Positions 34,209-47,272 of a stretch of 64,000 nt of DNA are shown here, piece after piece; positions within the stretch are counted from its first letter, which is position 1, and the number at the start of each line of letters is the position of its first letter. Below the pieces are notes generated by a model. That model worked only from the letters and a program-made list of their open reading frames with translations. It was not told the origin of the DNA and made no database searches. Source of the stretch: Drosophila pseudoobscura (Eukaryota; Arthropoda; Insecta; Diptera; Drosophilidae); contig NC_046681.1 in NCBI RefSeq assembly GCF_009870125.1, positions 21,651,001 through 21,715,000 on the forward strand. Direction: 5' to 3'. Made by a program: the position numbers and the translations under genes.

Positions 34209-37074
34209 ATTTGTTTTCGTTGTCAAATTAGCCAATTGTCTGGGCAGCACTCGTGTGGCGGTGCTAATCGAAAACAGTGCTGTTTGAAATATTGGTTTTA
34301 AATATTTTATTTATTCGCTTTATTGTATCTTAACATGAAATGTGTGAATCTGTTTATGGTATTTCATTGATTATTTCGATTTATTATAAAAGTATTGTTT
34401 ATTCAATTAATATTTATTTTTTCCTTTCTCTTTTTATTATTTGTTCTTAGTTTTCTGTTTTTTTTTTTTTACTTTATATGTCTGTATAAACTTATGTGCT
34501 GGGGTTATTCCTTTGGGACCTGCAAATCTACAATGAACTCTTTAATTACGACTTAGGGGTAATGCTAATCATCATTATCATGTTCTCCTCGTCAGTTTCC
34601 CACGCTTACACAGGCTTAATCATAAGTCGAATGGTACATTCGCAATCTTTAATTTTTTTTTGTTACAACTTTCTTGCGTCTCTTTCTGTCATGAAAAAGA
34701 ATTATATGTATGTATTTGTTTTACATAATTATAGTGGATCGCCCTTGCTATTTTTTATTTTTTTTACTCTGTAGAACGAAACGCATGCGTGTTGCTGGTG
34801 TTTTCTTTTTACGGTGTTTTTGTCTTTTTACGGCAGTGGATTTGTAAACGGTTGTGTTGTTCGAATTAAAAATAGACATTTATGTTGTGCGATATATATT
34901 TGCCTTATTGGTTGTTTCACAAAATTCAAATCAAATCATAAGGCTGCCAGCAGCGAAGTCTCTTTCAAAAAATTAAAAAGGCAAAACATAGTCTTGAATG
35001 TACGAATACGAATGAAAATTTTGTTTTTCGGTGCTTCTAATTTCGTTTTCGTTTCTGAAATTTGGACGTTGCAAACGAGAGCCAGCTGGTTCTACAACGT
35101 TTTCATCCAATGATTGGTTTTTATTTTGTTGCATGAAGGATCTTTGGGTGTGGATCGTGGATATCAAAAGGCAAGTCACACACGGGCTTTCATTTTGTAA
35201 AACTTTATTTTAAAATAAAAATACATGGTAATAAAAAAATCAAAAATTTACAATTCAAATTAGAAATCAATAGATTTATGTATATGTAAATGTATATCTG
35301 CTATATAACTGTGTTGGTGTTTGGGTGTTATATCACCTCTTCAGATCGCATCGCTTTATGGATATCAGATCCAAAAGGTGATGGATTGTTTGTTGGGGTA
35401 GGGGTGGAGGCGTGTGGGGTTAGTAGCAACTAAGGTGTAAAATTAAAATACATAAACTAAAGTAGTAGAGGATTTTGCTTGGTTTCCATCGCTTTTCGAA
35501 TATCAACTTGTATTTTAGGGGCATGTATATATTTTGGTGATGGAGTATGTGAAAGGCTTCGCATGATAATAAATGTAATACTAAAACTAATATTGAGTTG
35601 CTCGGCTTTCACGTTCATGTCACACATCATATCTATTCATATCATATCATATTCTCATCTCTGCATTTGCTCTGCACTCAAACGTAGAGTTGGCTCTTGA
35701 TTAAAATTACGAGTACAGTACGCATTCCATCGATAAGCGATTTCTAATTTATATTTCAACTACGAAATCCATCAACAGGATCAGGCGACACGACGTTGTT
35801 TTGCATTTAATACTAGGCATAAATTAAATAAATAGCTTAGCGTACACAGTTTATAGCTTGCCTGCAATTATTATTTTTTATCAATTATATATCATTCATT
35901 TCCCCCATTTCCCAATCAAGCATAGCATCCCATCGTTTAATGACAAAACGGAAATCATAGAATATATATATAAGCATATTTTTGTTGTTGCACTTATCAA
36001 TTAATCAAGTTTTGTTGTTACATTTCTGTGTTGTTTTTGCTGGTTTTTTCGAAATAAATATTCATCCGCCTTTATCCTTTTCTCCTCTTCTATCGGTTGT
36101 CCCTCCAATTTAATTTTAATTTACAATTCTCTCTCGCTCTTGCGCTAAAATTTAAGGGCGTTATATGAGGGAGGGGGGACATAATGCAATAATGCTTATT
36201 TTAATACTAAAAAATTTGATCGTCTACATGTTTTGCGTTATGTTTTTTATCCACTCTAGAGTGCAAAAAAACGAGAGTTCCACTTGGGGCACTTGGACAG
36301 CGAGCGTGCCTATATATATGAAAAATGCTTAGCCATCAATCTATCCACTATCAAACGTTGTTGCCATGGGCATAGAATAAGTATACGTATATATATATTT
36401 ATGTATATATCAAATGTACAGGAAGTTGGAGCAGGCAAGAGCTTTCAAACAATCGCTGTGCAAGTGCCCCAATTATACAACTTAAACTAAGGTCCTGGAA
36501 AGCAAATCAATGTTGAAGAATTTGTACCTCAAACAACATCAAGTTCCTTTTTGCCATTTACATACGACTATTTCTATAATGCATCAATTTTGTGTCTGTG
36601 TGTGTTATTAACAAATACATAATGTTCAATGATGCCTTTTGCTTTTGTTGTTTTGTTGCACTTATGTGTCTATTTGGGGGTTAAACTATGCCAATTTGTT
36701 TGCATTGCTTTAGAATTAGTATTACTTTCCTAGATTACACACAATTCATGTCGTACTTGACTTTTGCTTTGCTCTTCTTCTGTTTCTTGTTCTCCTACTT
36801 CGAAATGCCATTTATTATATTGAATTTATTTATCGTTATTTTGTTTTGTTTTGTTTAGCAATTTTTTTTTTTAATGTATATGCATAATTTGTTGTTGTTG
36901 GTTGTTCTTTTGTGTGGTATAATTAGATTTAAATGTATAAGTATATATATATATATAATGTATGTATAATTATTTAACTCGAACTCGTCATCGCTTTGCT
37001 TGTGGAGCTGCTTGCTGGCTATGGATTCTGGATTCTGGATTCTCTGGATTCTCTGAATTCGGGGTCTCGGTCTC
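34209..37074. other. AT-rich region, probably mostly Cka 3'UTR
   Basis: No supported coding sequence on either strand. It is AT-rich with long T runs, as expected for a fly 3'UTR read on the minus strand. Candidate minus-strand polyadenylation signals (TTTATT on the plus strand) occur near 34310, 35204 and 36120, so Cka transcripts may end at several places. Confidence 0.5.
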
Positions 37075-40000
37075 TTAGACAAACACCTTGGCCAGGCCAT
37101 CGGCCCCAGCACTGGCTATATACGGCTTGGTGGCATGGAATGCCACATCGAATATGCTCTCATCGAACTTTTTGCGATGCGCTGTTATCTCCTGCACGCA
37201 TGTTTTATTGTCCAGATTCCACAGCCGTATCGAGCAATCATGCGATCCGGATAGCAAGTACAGACCATGTGCGTCCACGGCCAGGGATGTGACCGGCTCC
37301 AGATGCGCCACCATCGAGTGTACGAGAGTGCCCGATGTGTTGTCCCAGAAGCGAATATGCCGATCCTCGTGCGCCGTGATTGTAACGGGCAGTGTGGGAT
37401 GCGAAACCACCTTGTTGATGAATTTCCCCGTATTGCCCGACATCTCCTGTGCCGCCTCCAGCTTGATCACCTGCTTGCCCGTTTCCGTATCGTAGATGAT
37501 ACAGTGCGCACTGTTGTACGCCACCACAATGTGATCCACTTCATTTCGGACAAAGTCCACGGACGAGGGAACACCCTCCGCCTCGGCAGCCGTATAGGTA
37601 CGCAGCATTGGGTCCTTATTGTAGGGCGACCACAACTTCACAGTGCCATCGGCCGAGCACGATACAATATTATTCTGCATTGTCGTTAGCCCCCAGACGG
37701 CGTCCGTGTGCCCCTCGAGAGTGCTAGAATGTACATTCGGATCGTAGCAGTCGTAGGGATCGATATTGGGCGATGGCAGCTGCCAGCACTCGATGTTACC
37801 ATCGAGGCCCCCCGAATAGCATGTCTCGCCACTGGTTGACATGCCCAGGCACAAGACGGGACCCGTATGGGCGCGGAACGTATACAAAGGCTCCACATCG
37901 AGACTAGCTGACTTTTTGGCTTGCACCGTCTTCTGTAGGTTCCACAGCTTGAGCGTGTGATCCTCGGAGGCGGTGATCAGCACTGGCTCCTCCGGATGGA
38001 AAATGAGCGAGCGAACGCCATCGAAATGAGAGCGTAGCGTATACTTGGCATTCCAGGTCTTGCGGTAACCAGCACCGCCGGCACTGCCGCCAGTACCATC
38101 CTTGGCATTCGAATCGTACGCTCCATCCGATTCATTATTCACCGTCAGTTGGGCCAACTCTCCCAGTCCCAATGAGCCGTCCACTTCTGTGAATAAAATA
38201 TGCGTTAAATATGTAGAGCTATTACGGGAGACTGATTGTCTGAGTCTATGTTGTGTTGGAGACCATGAAAAGAATACCAAATGAAATGTAGATTGGATTG
38301 GCCCCAAGTAAGTGCCTTCATTGGGAATTCTTTTCAACGGTTTACTCTTTACACCGCTTAGTGGCTAGGCAAAAGCGTAGCTAGATGTTAGATGTCTGTT
38401 GAAAAGCACCTTCGTTTATAAGATTCATATCGTTCAAGAGCTGCTCTCCCACCTCGGCCTCAAGATCTACGAGAGCGTAGAAGAAAGGAGCGTCAGCCAA
38501 AGAAACAGAAGCAGAAAACAAAATAGAAATATGACAATAATGCAGCCAGACTAAACTACTACAGGGGTTACAGTGGAAGGAGTTTGGAATCGAATGGGGG
38601 GGTTTTTGGGGCAAACACTAAACAACCATGTATATACGAGGCGGGCCCATGCAGCGGTAGTCGGTGGTAGGGCAACGGAACGGGGTGGCTTCTAGCAGTC
38701 TGTGCTTCGGGATGGATCAAACCGTACCTTCAGTCAGCATATCCTTGCCAGATTTGGCCCGCTTGGCCAGCTTCACGTCCGTGTCATCACTGTCGGTGGC
38801 CACCATTTCCAGATCATCGGATATCTCATCGTCATCGGACATCTCAGTGGGGCCAAGGAACTCAAAGTTCGCCATTACCGCCGCCTCGGTGTCAATGATG
38901 ATTCCATCGGACGCTTGTTGCACTTGTTTTTTAGCGGGAGTATGACGGCCTAATGTGAGCAAATTATTCAAATCTTCAACAGGGGGTAAATGCACAATTC
39001 GCCTACCTTCCGTGTCCGAGGCCCGCTTGTTGCTCTCGTTGCCATTGATGTTCGGACTAATATTCTCGCCGCCGGTGCCAAGACCGCCGCCACTGCCATC
39101 GTGCTCCGCATTGTTGTTCAGGCCGAGGATCGAGCGTACCCTGTTCGAGCGCACATCGATGATGTTGTCTGTGTAGCCGATCTCGGCCAGATATTGGCGC
39201 AACATTTGCCGACCCTGCCGCCACGTGGTGTTCGACACAGAGCTGTAGGGCACTTCGGAATCGGTGGCCACGTCGCCGGTCAGGCCTGAATCCTCGTTTG
39301 TCGGCTTAAACTCGTTCAGCTGCGGCGGATCGGTGCCGTACTTTAATCGATAGAACTTGGCCCGTTCCTGGCGCAGGGCATACTCCAGCATCTTGATGCG
39401 CCTCGTCAGATCCGATTTGAGACTCTCCAAACATTTGCGCTCCCCCAAAAGCATTGCAATTCGTGCCTGAAAATATTCCAATTGCAAGATTCGATAAGAT
39501 AAACGGTCTAGTTATCAATAATTGCCAAAGGGAACAAACACAAATCTCCCGTATAATTTAATATTGATTGTGGGTAAAATCTTAAATAAAAAATAACTGT
39601 AAAATGAAAACTTAGTTAATTTAAAGCTGATTGATTTAGCTTTCCCATATGGTTGCTGTCCCCCTTTTGTTTTTATTTTCTGCAGTTTCTTTACGATTGC
39701 GTCTCTCTCGTTGCAATCCAATTGCGTTTGTTTGCGGTTTTTGTTGTTGTTGGTTGCAGCGCATAATTGACGCTCCGCTGCGTCAGGCCAACGAAAAACA
39801 ATTAAATTCAATTAATTGTTATAAAAAAAATTAAAAATAGACAACAGGCATAATTAATTGATGTTGTGGGTAAGTGGGTAAGAGATATAGAGGGTATCTA
39901 AGCTCAGAGAAAAAAGAGCGAGCAAGCCACTGTCTGTCTGTTCAATTATACGAAATGCGTAAAAACTGCAATGTATCCCTCCCTCCCTCTCTTTCTCTTC

Positions 40001-43000
40001 CGTCCCATCTTGTTTTTATTCAGCAACAATGTGCAGTTATGACTGCGCAATTTGCTGTAAATTTTGGGCTGCAGAATGAAGGGGAGCAGCGGGTGCAGGA
40101 CTGCACCTGACATAGTTGTTTCCCCCCCTCACCACTGCTATGCGTAAAGGAGAGAAACTTTTGCTTTTGCTGCGACGCCCCCTAAAAAAACACACACATA
40201 AGTGAGAAGGGGGAATATGGAAGAACGCTGTTCAATGAGTGGAGAGAAGCATTGCCAGAACTAACGACAGTAACGGTTTTGTTTCTCCCTGCTAATAGTA
40301 ATAGCAAAAGTGTATGTGCGTTGGTGAGAGAAGCAAGGAGGATAGAGAGAGAGCTAAGCAGTTTTGACATGTCTTATGATACCCTAGCGGAGAGGAGGGT
40401 ACTAATATTTTATAGGTGTAGATGTTTGTAAGGCAGAGAAAAAACATTTCCACACACAAACAAGAAAATACCATATGAATATTTAGTTATAATCGGACGA
40501 GCTAATCAGTTTTACCGCAAGCAGTCTATAATCAATATATGTAAGAAGAATGCACGAATAATACTTAACTAACTTAGAAACGTGCAAGGGTATCAAAAGC
40601 CTCGACTACCGAAGCGCAGCCTTTCTTTCTTTGTTGCGGCTTGGTTCCGCTGTTAATGGAAACATGTTATGCATTTAAATTAACGCTCAATGGCATTTCG
40701 TTTGGCTCTCTTTGAGTTTTGCTAATTAAAATCAACCAACGGATGAAGACTATGATGCAGGAGAATAGGGCAGCCAACTGGGTACCGCAAAAGGGGCAGG
40801 CACGCCAACTCCACCTTCGGCCCCCTGGGCTATGGACACCTACAACTCTCGCTCACAAATCGCTCGGTAACATGCAACTGCCTTTTGTTTGCAATTAATA
40901 ATTAGAAATTACAGAATTCCATGATAAAAGCGCGTTTGGTAATGAAATAGCCAAGAAGCCTCACGTCTCAATAGTGTCATTAATAAACTTTTCAGATACA
41001 TTGGAAACAAAATGTTGCCCGATTTCTCATTGCATAACGCTTGTAGGATGGATTCTTCAGTTAGGTCTCCCATAAGTATTCACTGATCTGCTTGAGTAAG
41101 TATTAACTTTACAATTGGTGCCTCCGAAAAGAACTTTCACCAACTCTTCATCTCAATCTCACAAATTAAAATAAAGCTTATAAATTTCTTCAGCTAGAGA
41201 CTAATCTATGGATAAACTACAGAGATCCTCGCATGGTATGCCTCACTGTACCCCACAAATCAAATAAACAAATTGAGAATTATGACAAATTCAAGCGATG
41301 TTCTGTTTCCCTAATCTATAAATGACATCGCCGCTCCGCACCGCACACACTCAAACACAGGGAAAATTGTAAAATAATTGAATATGTATTAACAGCTGCT
41401 GCGTCTGCGGCGGCGGCGCCATTTCTTTTATGAGTGTTTTGTGTTCTGTTCAGAAGTGTTTATTGAATCCGGGCAGTTATAATATAAGTTAATTGACTGA
41501 CAGCCGCAGTCGGAAGCACATGTAGTGTCATATGTACAAGGACACTGCCTCACCTCATCATTGCACTAGACACTGACACACAAAGCTAGGTGGCGCAAAG
41601 GCTTTTGCCGGCCGACCCCCCATGGACAGAAATAGATGAAAAAGAACGCGACGACAGATGCAAAAAATAAACTGAAACGAAACCAACTAAAATGGCGTCC
41701 CCCCATTTGGAAGGTGGGTGAATGTGAATGTCGCTTAACCAGCGACGGTCATTGTGGTTGTCTAGTTGTCTGCCGCCAGCCCACTCGAACTTCTTTTGCC
41801 TTCCTTTCCTTCGTTTTGGGTGAAAAAGCACCAAACAAGGCGAACAGGTTCATACATTTTTAGCGACAAATATGCGTTGTTGTTGCTGTTGTTAACTTGT
41901 TTTAAGATCCCAGAGAAGATGCAAATCCCAGAGAGCGAGAGAGATTTGAATGTCACGTTGTTGCATTTAGAGCGTGACGGCAAATACAGCACAGCATCGA
42001 ATCCGCAGGGCAAGAAGTGGAGAGTGTGATCGATATCGATTCTAGCTGGTTCACAGGTGAAAAAGATTAGGCGTGGGCGGGGGGACATTGACACTGAGAT
42101 GTTCCCCATATCAAGAAATTGAAGGAAACAATTCTGCAGAATTATCAAAATACAGTAAACGCAAGGTTTCGGGACAAAAACAAGTGCCTCGTGTGGAAAT
42201 CTCATATGACTGACACAGGACTGAGAGGACTTTATGTGGCTTAGATTTGATGTGGCAGAGCCATAAGAGAATAGAATTGCAGAATAGAATGCCTGTTCCG
42301 TCTGTATCTATATTACATCCTAGGATAACCACACCATTCAGCGCAAGTCTTCGCTTTTGGGATTCCCTTTGACTCTGGGGAATATGCAATTTTCTCTCTT
42401 GGTGGACTCTTATATCCCTGAACCGGAAAAAAACGTCGGGAAGCGTAGTACATACGGAGTCAGACCAGCCTTCACTGTGTGTGCGGATTCTCTTTGTGTC
42501 TGGGACTGCACCATGTGTCGCATCGCGGCGCGGCTAGCAAATTGGGGGTTAAAGGTTTTTTGGGAATCGATAAGGCAGCCTGCCCTTCCGATGATGTTCT
42601 AAAGGAAACAGAGCATAAATTCGATTACGCCAATTGTTCAGCTCGATTCGCTTGCATGCGGACGACCCTTCCTCTACCACCACTTTCTTCTGGCCATCGT
42701 CTCTCCATGGTATGTTCATGCATTAGCGCCTCGATTCGAAAAAATCATTGAAATGGAAAGTGAGGCGCTCACGATTATGTATATCGTAACGTCACGTTAT
42801 GCCAAAGGACGACTCCTCTGCTTTTTTTTAGTATGACTCACCTGCAGCTCGGCCCTGTCCACATCCCACTGTGAGCGCTCCAGCTCGAATCGCGACCACT
42901 CGTGCTGAATGAAATGCAAGATGCCTGGTATTGTGTATTGGGGCGTGGTGGCCTGCTGATTATTTGGTCCGCCGGACATGCCGTTGCCGCCATCGTCGTT

Positions 43001-43225
43001 CATGTTGTTGCCACTGCCCATGCCGGTAACCAGGCCGCCAACATTCGCGTTCTGTCCACCAGAGTTGAGGCCACTGATGCTTAGACCGCCGCCTCCACCC
43101 AAGCTGTTGGAGAGGACGCCGCCAATTGAGGAATTAGCACCGCCGACACCGCCGAGTACGCCGGCACCCGCACCGCCAACCGGCTTATTATTGATGCCAG
43201 CGGTGGCTCCCGAATTGGTTCCCAT
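37075..43225 (-). CDS. Cka: Connector of kinase to AP-1, fly striatin
   Basis: Five coding exons: 42842-43225, 39007-39466, 38728-38949, 38410-38466 and 37075-38186, joining to 744 residues. After a Gly/Asn-rich N-terminus comes the striatin caveolin-binding and coiled-coil region (YTIPGILHFIQHEWSRFE, then RAELQARIAMLLGERKCLES, RRIKMLEYALRQERAKFY), which spans the exon 1/2 junction. Next are an acidic Ser-rich segment and a C-terminal propeller of about seven WD40 repeats (e.g. HFDGVRSLIFHPEEPVLITA, LLSGSHDCSIRLWNLD, ending SAGADGLAKVFV). Striatins are PP2A B''' subunits and the scaffold of STRIPAK; in flies Cka links JNK, Ras/MAPK and Hippo signalling. The 57-nt exon 38410-38466 (DLEAEVGEQLLNDMNLINE) is flanked by phase-1 introns and can be skipped without a frameshift. 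Confidence 0.96.
39467..42841 (-). other. Cka: Cka intron 1
   Basis: A 3.4-kb intron between exons 1 and 2, with donor GTGAGT at 42841 and acceptor TTTCAG at 39467. It contains a DINE-1-like repeat (40379-40635) and otherwise unassigned sequence; GC-richer patches at 41590-42050 and 42400-42720 could be regulatory. No internal gene is supported. Confidence 0.75.
40379..40635 (+). mobile_element. DINE-1-like Helitron remnant
   Basis: Begins ATACCCTAGCGGAGAGGAGGGTA and ends GTGCAAGGGTATCAAAAGCC, then CTACCGAAGCGCAGCCTTTC with a TTTCTTTG tail. This is the typical 3' end of DINE-1/INE-1 (GCAAGGGTAT, a CCGAAG hairpin, CTTTCTTT). At about 257 bp it is shorter than a full element and has lost most of the internal core. 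It lies within Cka intron 1. Confidence 0.55.
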
Positions 43226-46200
43226 TTGTTGACCTAAGACTGTGTTGATTTCGCTGCCTGGTTGAGTCGTCTCTTGCTGCTGCTTGCTCTTCTTCTTCTC
43301 TTGACAGCTGTTCGCGCCGTTTTCCGCTCTCTCTCTCCAGTTGGTAGCTTGTTCTTAATTTCTTCGTTGACGTTTTATTACTTTTTGATTTAAATTTAAA
43401 TTGAACTTATGTTTTTTTTAGCTAAAGTTTTCTTTTTTTTGGTTCAGCTGCGCTGTTTCTCTGATGGGTGTTGCTTTAGCCTTGTTACTGTTGTTGGTCC
43501 TGGAGGAAATCAAAGTCCTTATATGAGACAAATGAGGTCATTGAATTTTCCGCAAAGCAAATAGGAGCTGAAGAGAGGAGGAGTGGGGGCAACGGCAATG
43601 TCCGCTCACATAAGGACACTATTGTGGCTCCCATTCTTGCTCTCTCTCTCGCACTCGCTTATATTCGCCCTATGTATTACACTCTCTCACTCAGGAACCG
43701 CCCCCGCCCTTGCCCCTTGCGACCATTCACTAGGAATTCATTCCTCTCTCTCTCGCTCTCTCTCCATTTTACGATACAACAACGTCACACGCGACATCTA
43801 TTCACACTTTGGTTTACGAAAATGGAAAAAATTTTAATATCATATGCTATAGGTAAAACGTTTCATTTTTTCATTGGAAGATCCGATTGACACTTCACCA
43901 AAAATGCACTATTCTCTCATAGAAAACGGTACAACGAAAAACAGCTAGACTTTTTTGGATAACAGCACTTGACGGCATAGCACACACATGCACATACATA
44001 TACCATTCGCTTAGAAATTTGAATGGTAAAGAGATACAAGACGCACTCACTCACGCACACACACACACACACTCACGAGAGCACGGCAACGGGAAAATAG
44101 AGTATGGTTTTCTGGTTTAATATTAAGAACTGGAATCCCAGAAGCTTGCTCATCTCCTTTGCATTGGTTTTTTATCCCCGGCTCTTCCTGGCGCACACAC
44201 ACTTTCGACGCACCTTTTGGCCGATTTTCCACTTTACAATTTTGTTTACTATTTACAGATTTTTCCTAGGAAACGTTGTTGCTACCTTTTTGTGCCCCCG
44301 TACGCAAAACGAACGACTGGAGGCGGAGAGAAGAGCGTAAATTGTAAATGGGAGACACAAAGCAGACTACGACATTGCTGATGATGATGATGATGATGAT
44401 GATGGGGAGAGCTTGCGGTCTATACGCCGCTCTGTGCTCTGCGTTCTGAGCTGCAGTTTATCTCATGCTTTTGTTCACATTTGCGCCCATTTATTGTATA
44501 CTAATATGATTAAATATCACGAAACGAAACGAAATGTTGTGCAGCAGAGCAGCGCACACACAAAAAGTCGATTCAGATTCAGCCGTTCGGGCACATAAGA
44601 ATGTTTGGCCTGGAACTCTGAAATAACAGAGTAGGATAACAATATTTCTCTCGCTTGCACTCGCGCACCTGCAGCCCGTCCGCCTTTTTATATATCCATC
44701 TCCCTCTATGAGTCTATATACAAAGAAAAACACACACACACGAACGCACGCATACGCAGGCCAAAGCCGATGTATTTTCACTTTGTTAAAACTTTGCAAG
44801 TGAGGCTATTACGTTTCAGCCACATGTGGGCTTATGCACGGATACGCTTTGCTTACTTTGCACTTTAATGCACCGCTTGGCTGTATTTAGCAATTTTTCG
44901 CTTGATTTTCATTGGTGTTTTCACGCGTAATTCTTGTCTGCAGTGTGATTACCGATCAAATATACCGTCGACCCTCAGAAAATACCGAAATATTTCGTCT
45001 CATTTTCAAAATACACCGTAAATATACCGATGAAAATGAATTTAATCCACTTAACCCCCATTTATTTAAACAGGTGACAGACTTTAGTTAAACCGTGGAA
45101 AATAATACTGTTTGCAAATTATTCTTTTAGAATCATTATGAACAAAATTGCCGCGACGTCGTTCACCTTAATTTCCTTAGATCTTTAAGCTTCATCTGAT
45201 GTGAAGTGTATTTGTATACCCACTGGTCGACAATGGGTTAATCGTGTTCTGCCCATGATCAGAAATCATATTCAAAGATTAAAATTTAAAGTTTAAAATC
45301 ACTAGCTAGCTAAAACCCTCTGCCCTAACTGCATAATTGATGGATCGATTTTCTACATGACCAGAAATTTTTAGAAACTCCTTTTGATTTGATTTTTTAG
45401 GAAATAAGGTTTAAAAAAAATTATAAAAACAGAAATAAGAAACGGGTGATCTTTAACGACTAACGAATTTCTTTGATTTCTGGTAATTCAATTTTGTGCT
45501 CCAAATATAGAAAAATTAAACAAACGGTAATTATATCAAGGGAAAACTTAACCCACTAAAAAATATCCATTTACACAGGTTAACAACTTGAGTTAAGACG
45601 CTAAATCTTTGCTGTACCTAATTCTAGCGTTCCATTACGCCAATTTAAATAAATTTAAACTTTCATGCATGAAAAATATAGTTCAATACCAAGGTCGACT
45701 AAATAATATCTATTTCGGAATTTTCCGTGGTTTTCCAGCAACGTTGACGTTGTCGACACATTTTTATTGTTTATGAACAGATGAACAGTTATTTCTTTTG
45801 CAAATATTAACTGAAAATGTGTGAGACTTCACCCATATGGGTCCACCCACCGGTCGCCTGGCTACCATTACACAGAGCAGTAACTGCCACTCCATCATCG
45901 CTGGAGTCTCTGCCCACCCAACTGGAGAAGACACAGACCTAGTATATTGCAGAGAGGCGAAGACTCGATTTCAATTGATAGGTGATTTTTTGATCGATCA
46001 GACATAGAACAGACTCCAGAGCACCTTTAACCGATCCGTACTACGTGGGCAGTAGTAACTCCAGAGCCTCCGAGAGCTGCCCCTGAACAACAGAATCATC
46101 TTAAAAAAGGAGACAATAAATGTGCTTAAACTATATTCTAATCAATTTCGTTCAGGAATTCAAGTAGGCTGCGATATAATGTTCTCCGGCATAGATCAAG

Positions 46201-46626
46201 AACAGTTCCAGATTCCGATGTGTTTGTGAAGCAGTCTCGCTCTCGAGCGGCAAAAGATGATTTCTGTGTCTTAAATATTCTTTAGAATCATATCTTAAAA
46301 ATATTCTCTTTCTTTTGTTTGTTGTTTTACATGCCTGTATGTTTATTTTAAACATACATACATATTCTTAAAGAATGGGTAGGTACATACTGTACGATCT
46401 TACTGACCGGGGACCATTACAACATTCTTTCGACTGTACATTTATTATCAGTTATTGCTTTAGATATTTTACCTAACTTCTAAAATCAATATCAACATAA
46501 AAAGAAAAGATTCTTACTTTTTACTTATTGCGCCATGGCTAATATCGCTAAATCTCACTGCAGATTTTTGCCCGTCCAGCAGATGCGATTGTTTTGATCG
46601 GATCAGAGTATGGACTGTCCTCTCGC
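43226..46626. other. Cka 5' region and spacer towards baf
   Basis: 43226-44940 is probably Cka 5'UTR plus a 5' intron. It is rich in T runs, TCTCTC stretches, CA runs (44050-44075) and an (ATG)n run at 44379-44404. A Motif 6 array with a Motif 1-like site at 44941-45030 is a candidate Cka promoter. 45030-46626 is AT-rich spacer, with the right end likely baf 3'UTR. No other gene is supported. Confidence 0.5.
44941..45030 (-). promoter_or_regulatory. Cka: Motif 6 array with Motif 1-like site, probable Cka promoter
   Basis: Read on the minus strand: ATCGGTATATTTACGGTGTA, then GAGACGAAATATTTCGGTAT, then CTGAGGGTCGACGGTATA, then GGTAATCACACTG. Four GGTATATTT-type units are followed by a near-match to Motif 1 (GGTCACACT). 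Transcription would start near 44935 and run leftward towards the Cka ATG at 43225. The module is homologous to the copies at 31357-31494 and 47223-47272. Confidence 0.5.
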
Positions 46627-46980
46627 TTACAAGAACTCTTCGCACCAATCGTTGAGGCAATTGTAGCAGTCGGAGGCTTGCTTCGAACTGGCGTGGCACA
46701 CTTCCTTCATCCAGTCCTTGAACAGCTCCTCATCCTTCTTCAAAATCAAGTACTGGCCGAGCACGGTGTATGCCTGGGGGTATATTAAGTGGTGTTTTAA
46801 TGATATGTAAATATTTGTTTATTTTGAGCCCCATGGCGTCATCAATATACGCACCTTGTCAAATCCAGCTGCGGTCAAGCGTCCCCCCAGCGTCTCTCCA
46901 ATTCCAGCCAGCTCTGTGACAGACTTGTTGCCCATTGGCTCTGCCACAAAGTTCTTATATTTCTGCGATGTGCCCGACAT
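46627..46980 (-). CDS. baf: Barrier-to-autointegration factor
   Basis: Two coding exons, 46855-46980 and 46627-46773, encode 90 residues, the usual BAF length (89-90). The sequence is highly conserved: [20 protein letters not shown], the helix-hairpin-helix [20 protein letters not shown] at the exon junction, [18 protein letters not shown], and the end [16 protein letters not shown] dimers bind DNA and LEM-domain proteins and shape the nuclear envelope and chromatin after mitosis. The start is the only ATG that gives the conserved N-terminus. The 81-bp intron is typical of the genome. Confidence 0.97.
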
Positions 46981-47222
46981 TTTAATTTATTTATTATGTT
47001 TTTTAAAGCTGGAAGTTCACAATTGTAATGAATTGTTTTTTTTTTTTGGAAATTGTTATCGGACTTATCGGACATACGTCATCGTGGCCGCTGTCACGGA
47101 TGAACGAGGATTCTTGCTTCTTCTTTATTTTCGGTTGATTTTCTTCAGAGATTCGCAAGGAACAATTTTAAGATTCCGACGCGCAGTGCGCTTTTTACGT
47201 ATTCATTAATTAATTAATTATT

Positions 47223-47272
47223 ATAAATATACCGTAAATATACTGACGAATTCAAGTTATATTTTACATATG
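47223..47272 (-). promoter_or_regulatory. baf: baf upstream Motif 6 module
   Basis: Read on the minus strand it is ATATGTAAAATATAACTTGA followed by ATTCGTCAGTATATTTACGG and TATATTTA. It differs from the orphan module near 31394 at only a few of about 44 bases. It lies some 250-290 bp upstream of the baf start codon in the matching orientation. Confidence 0.5.
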
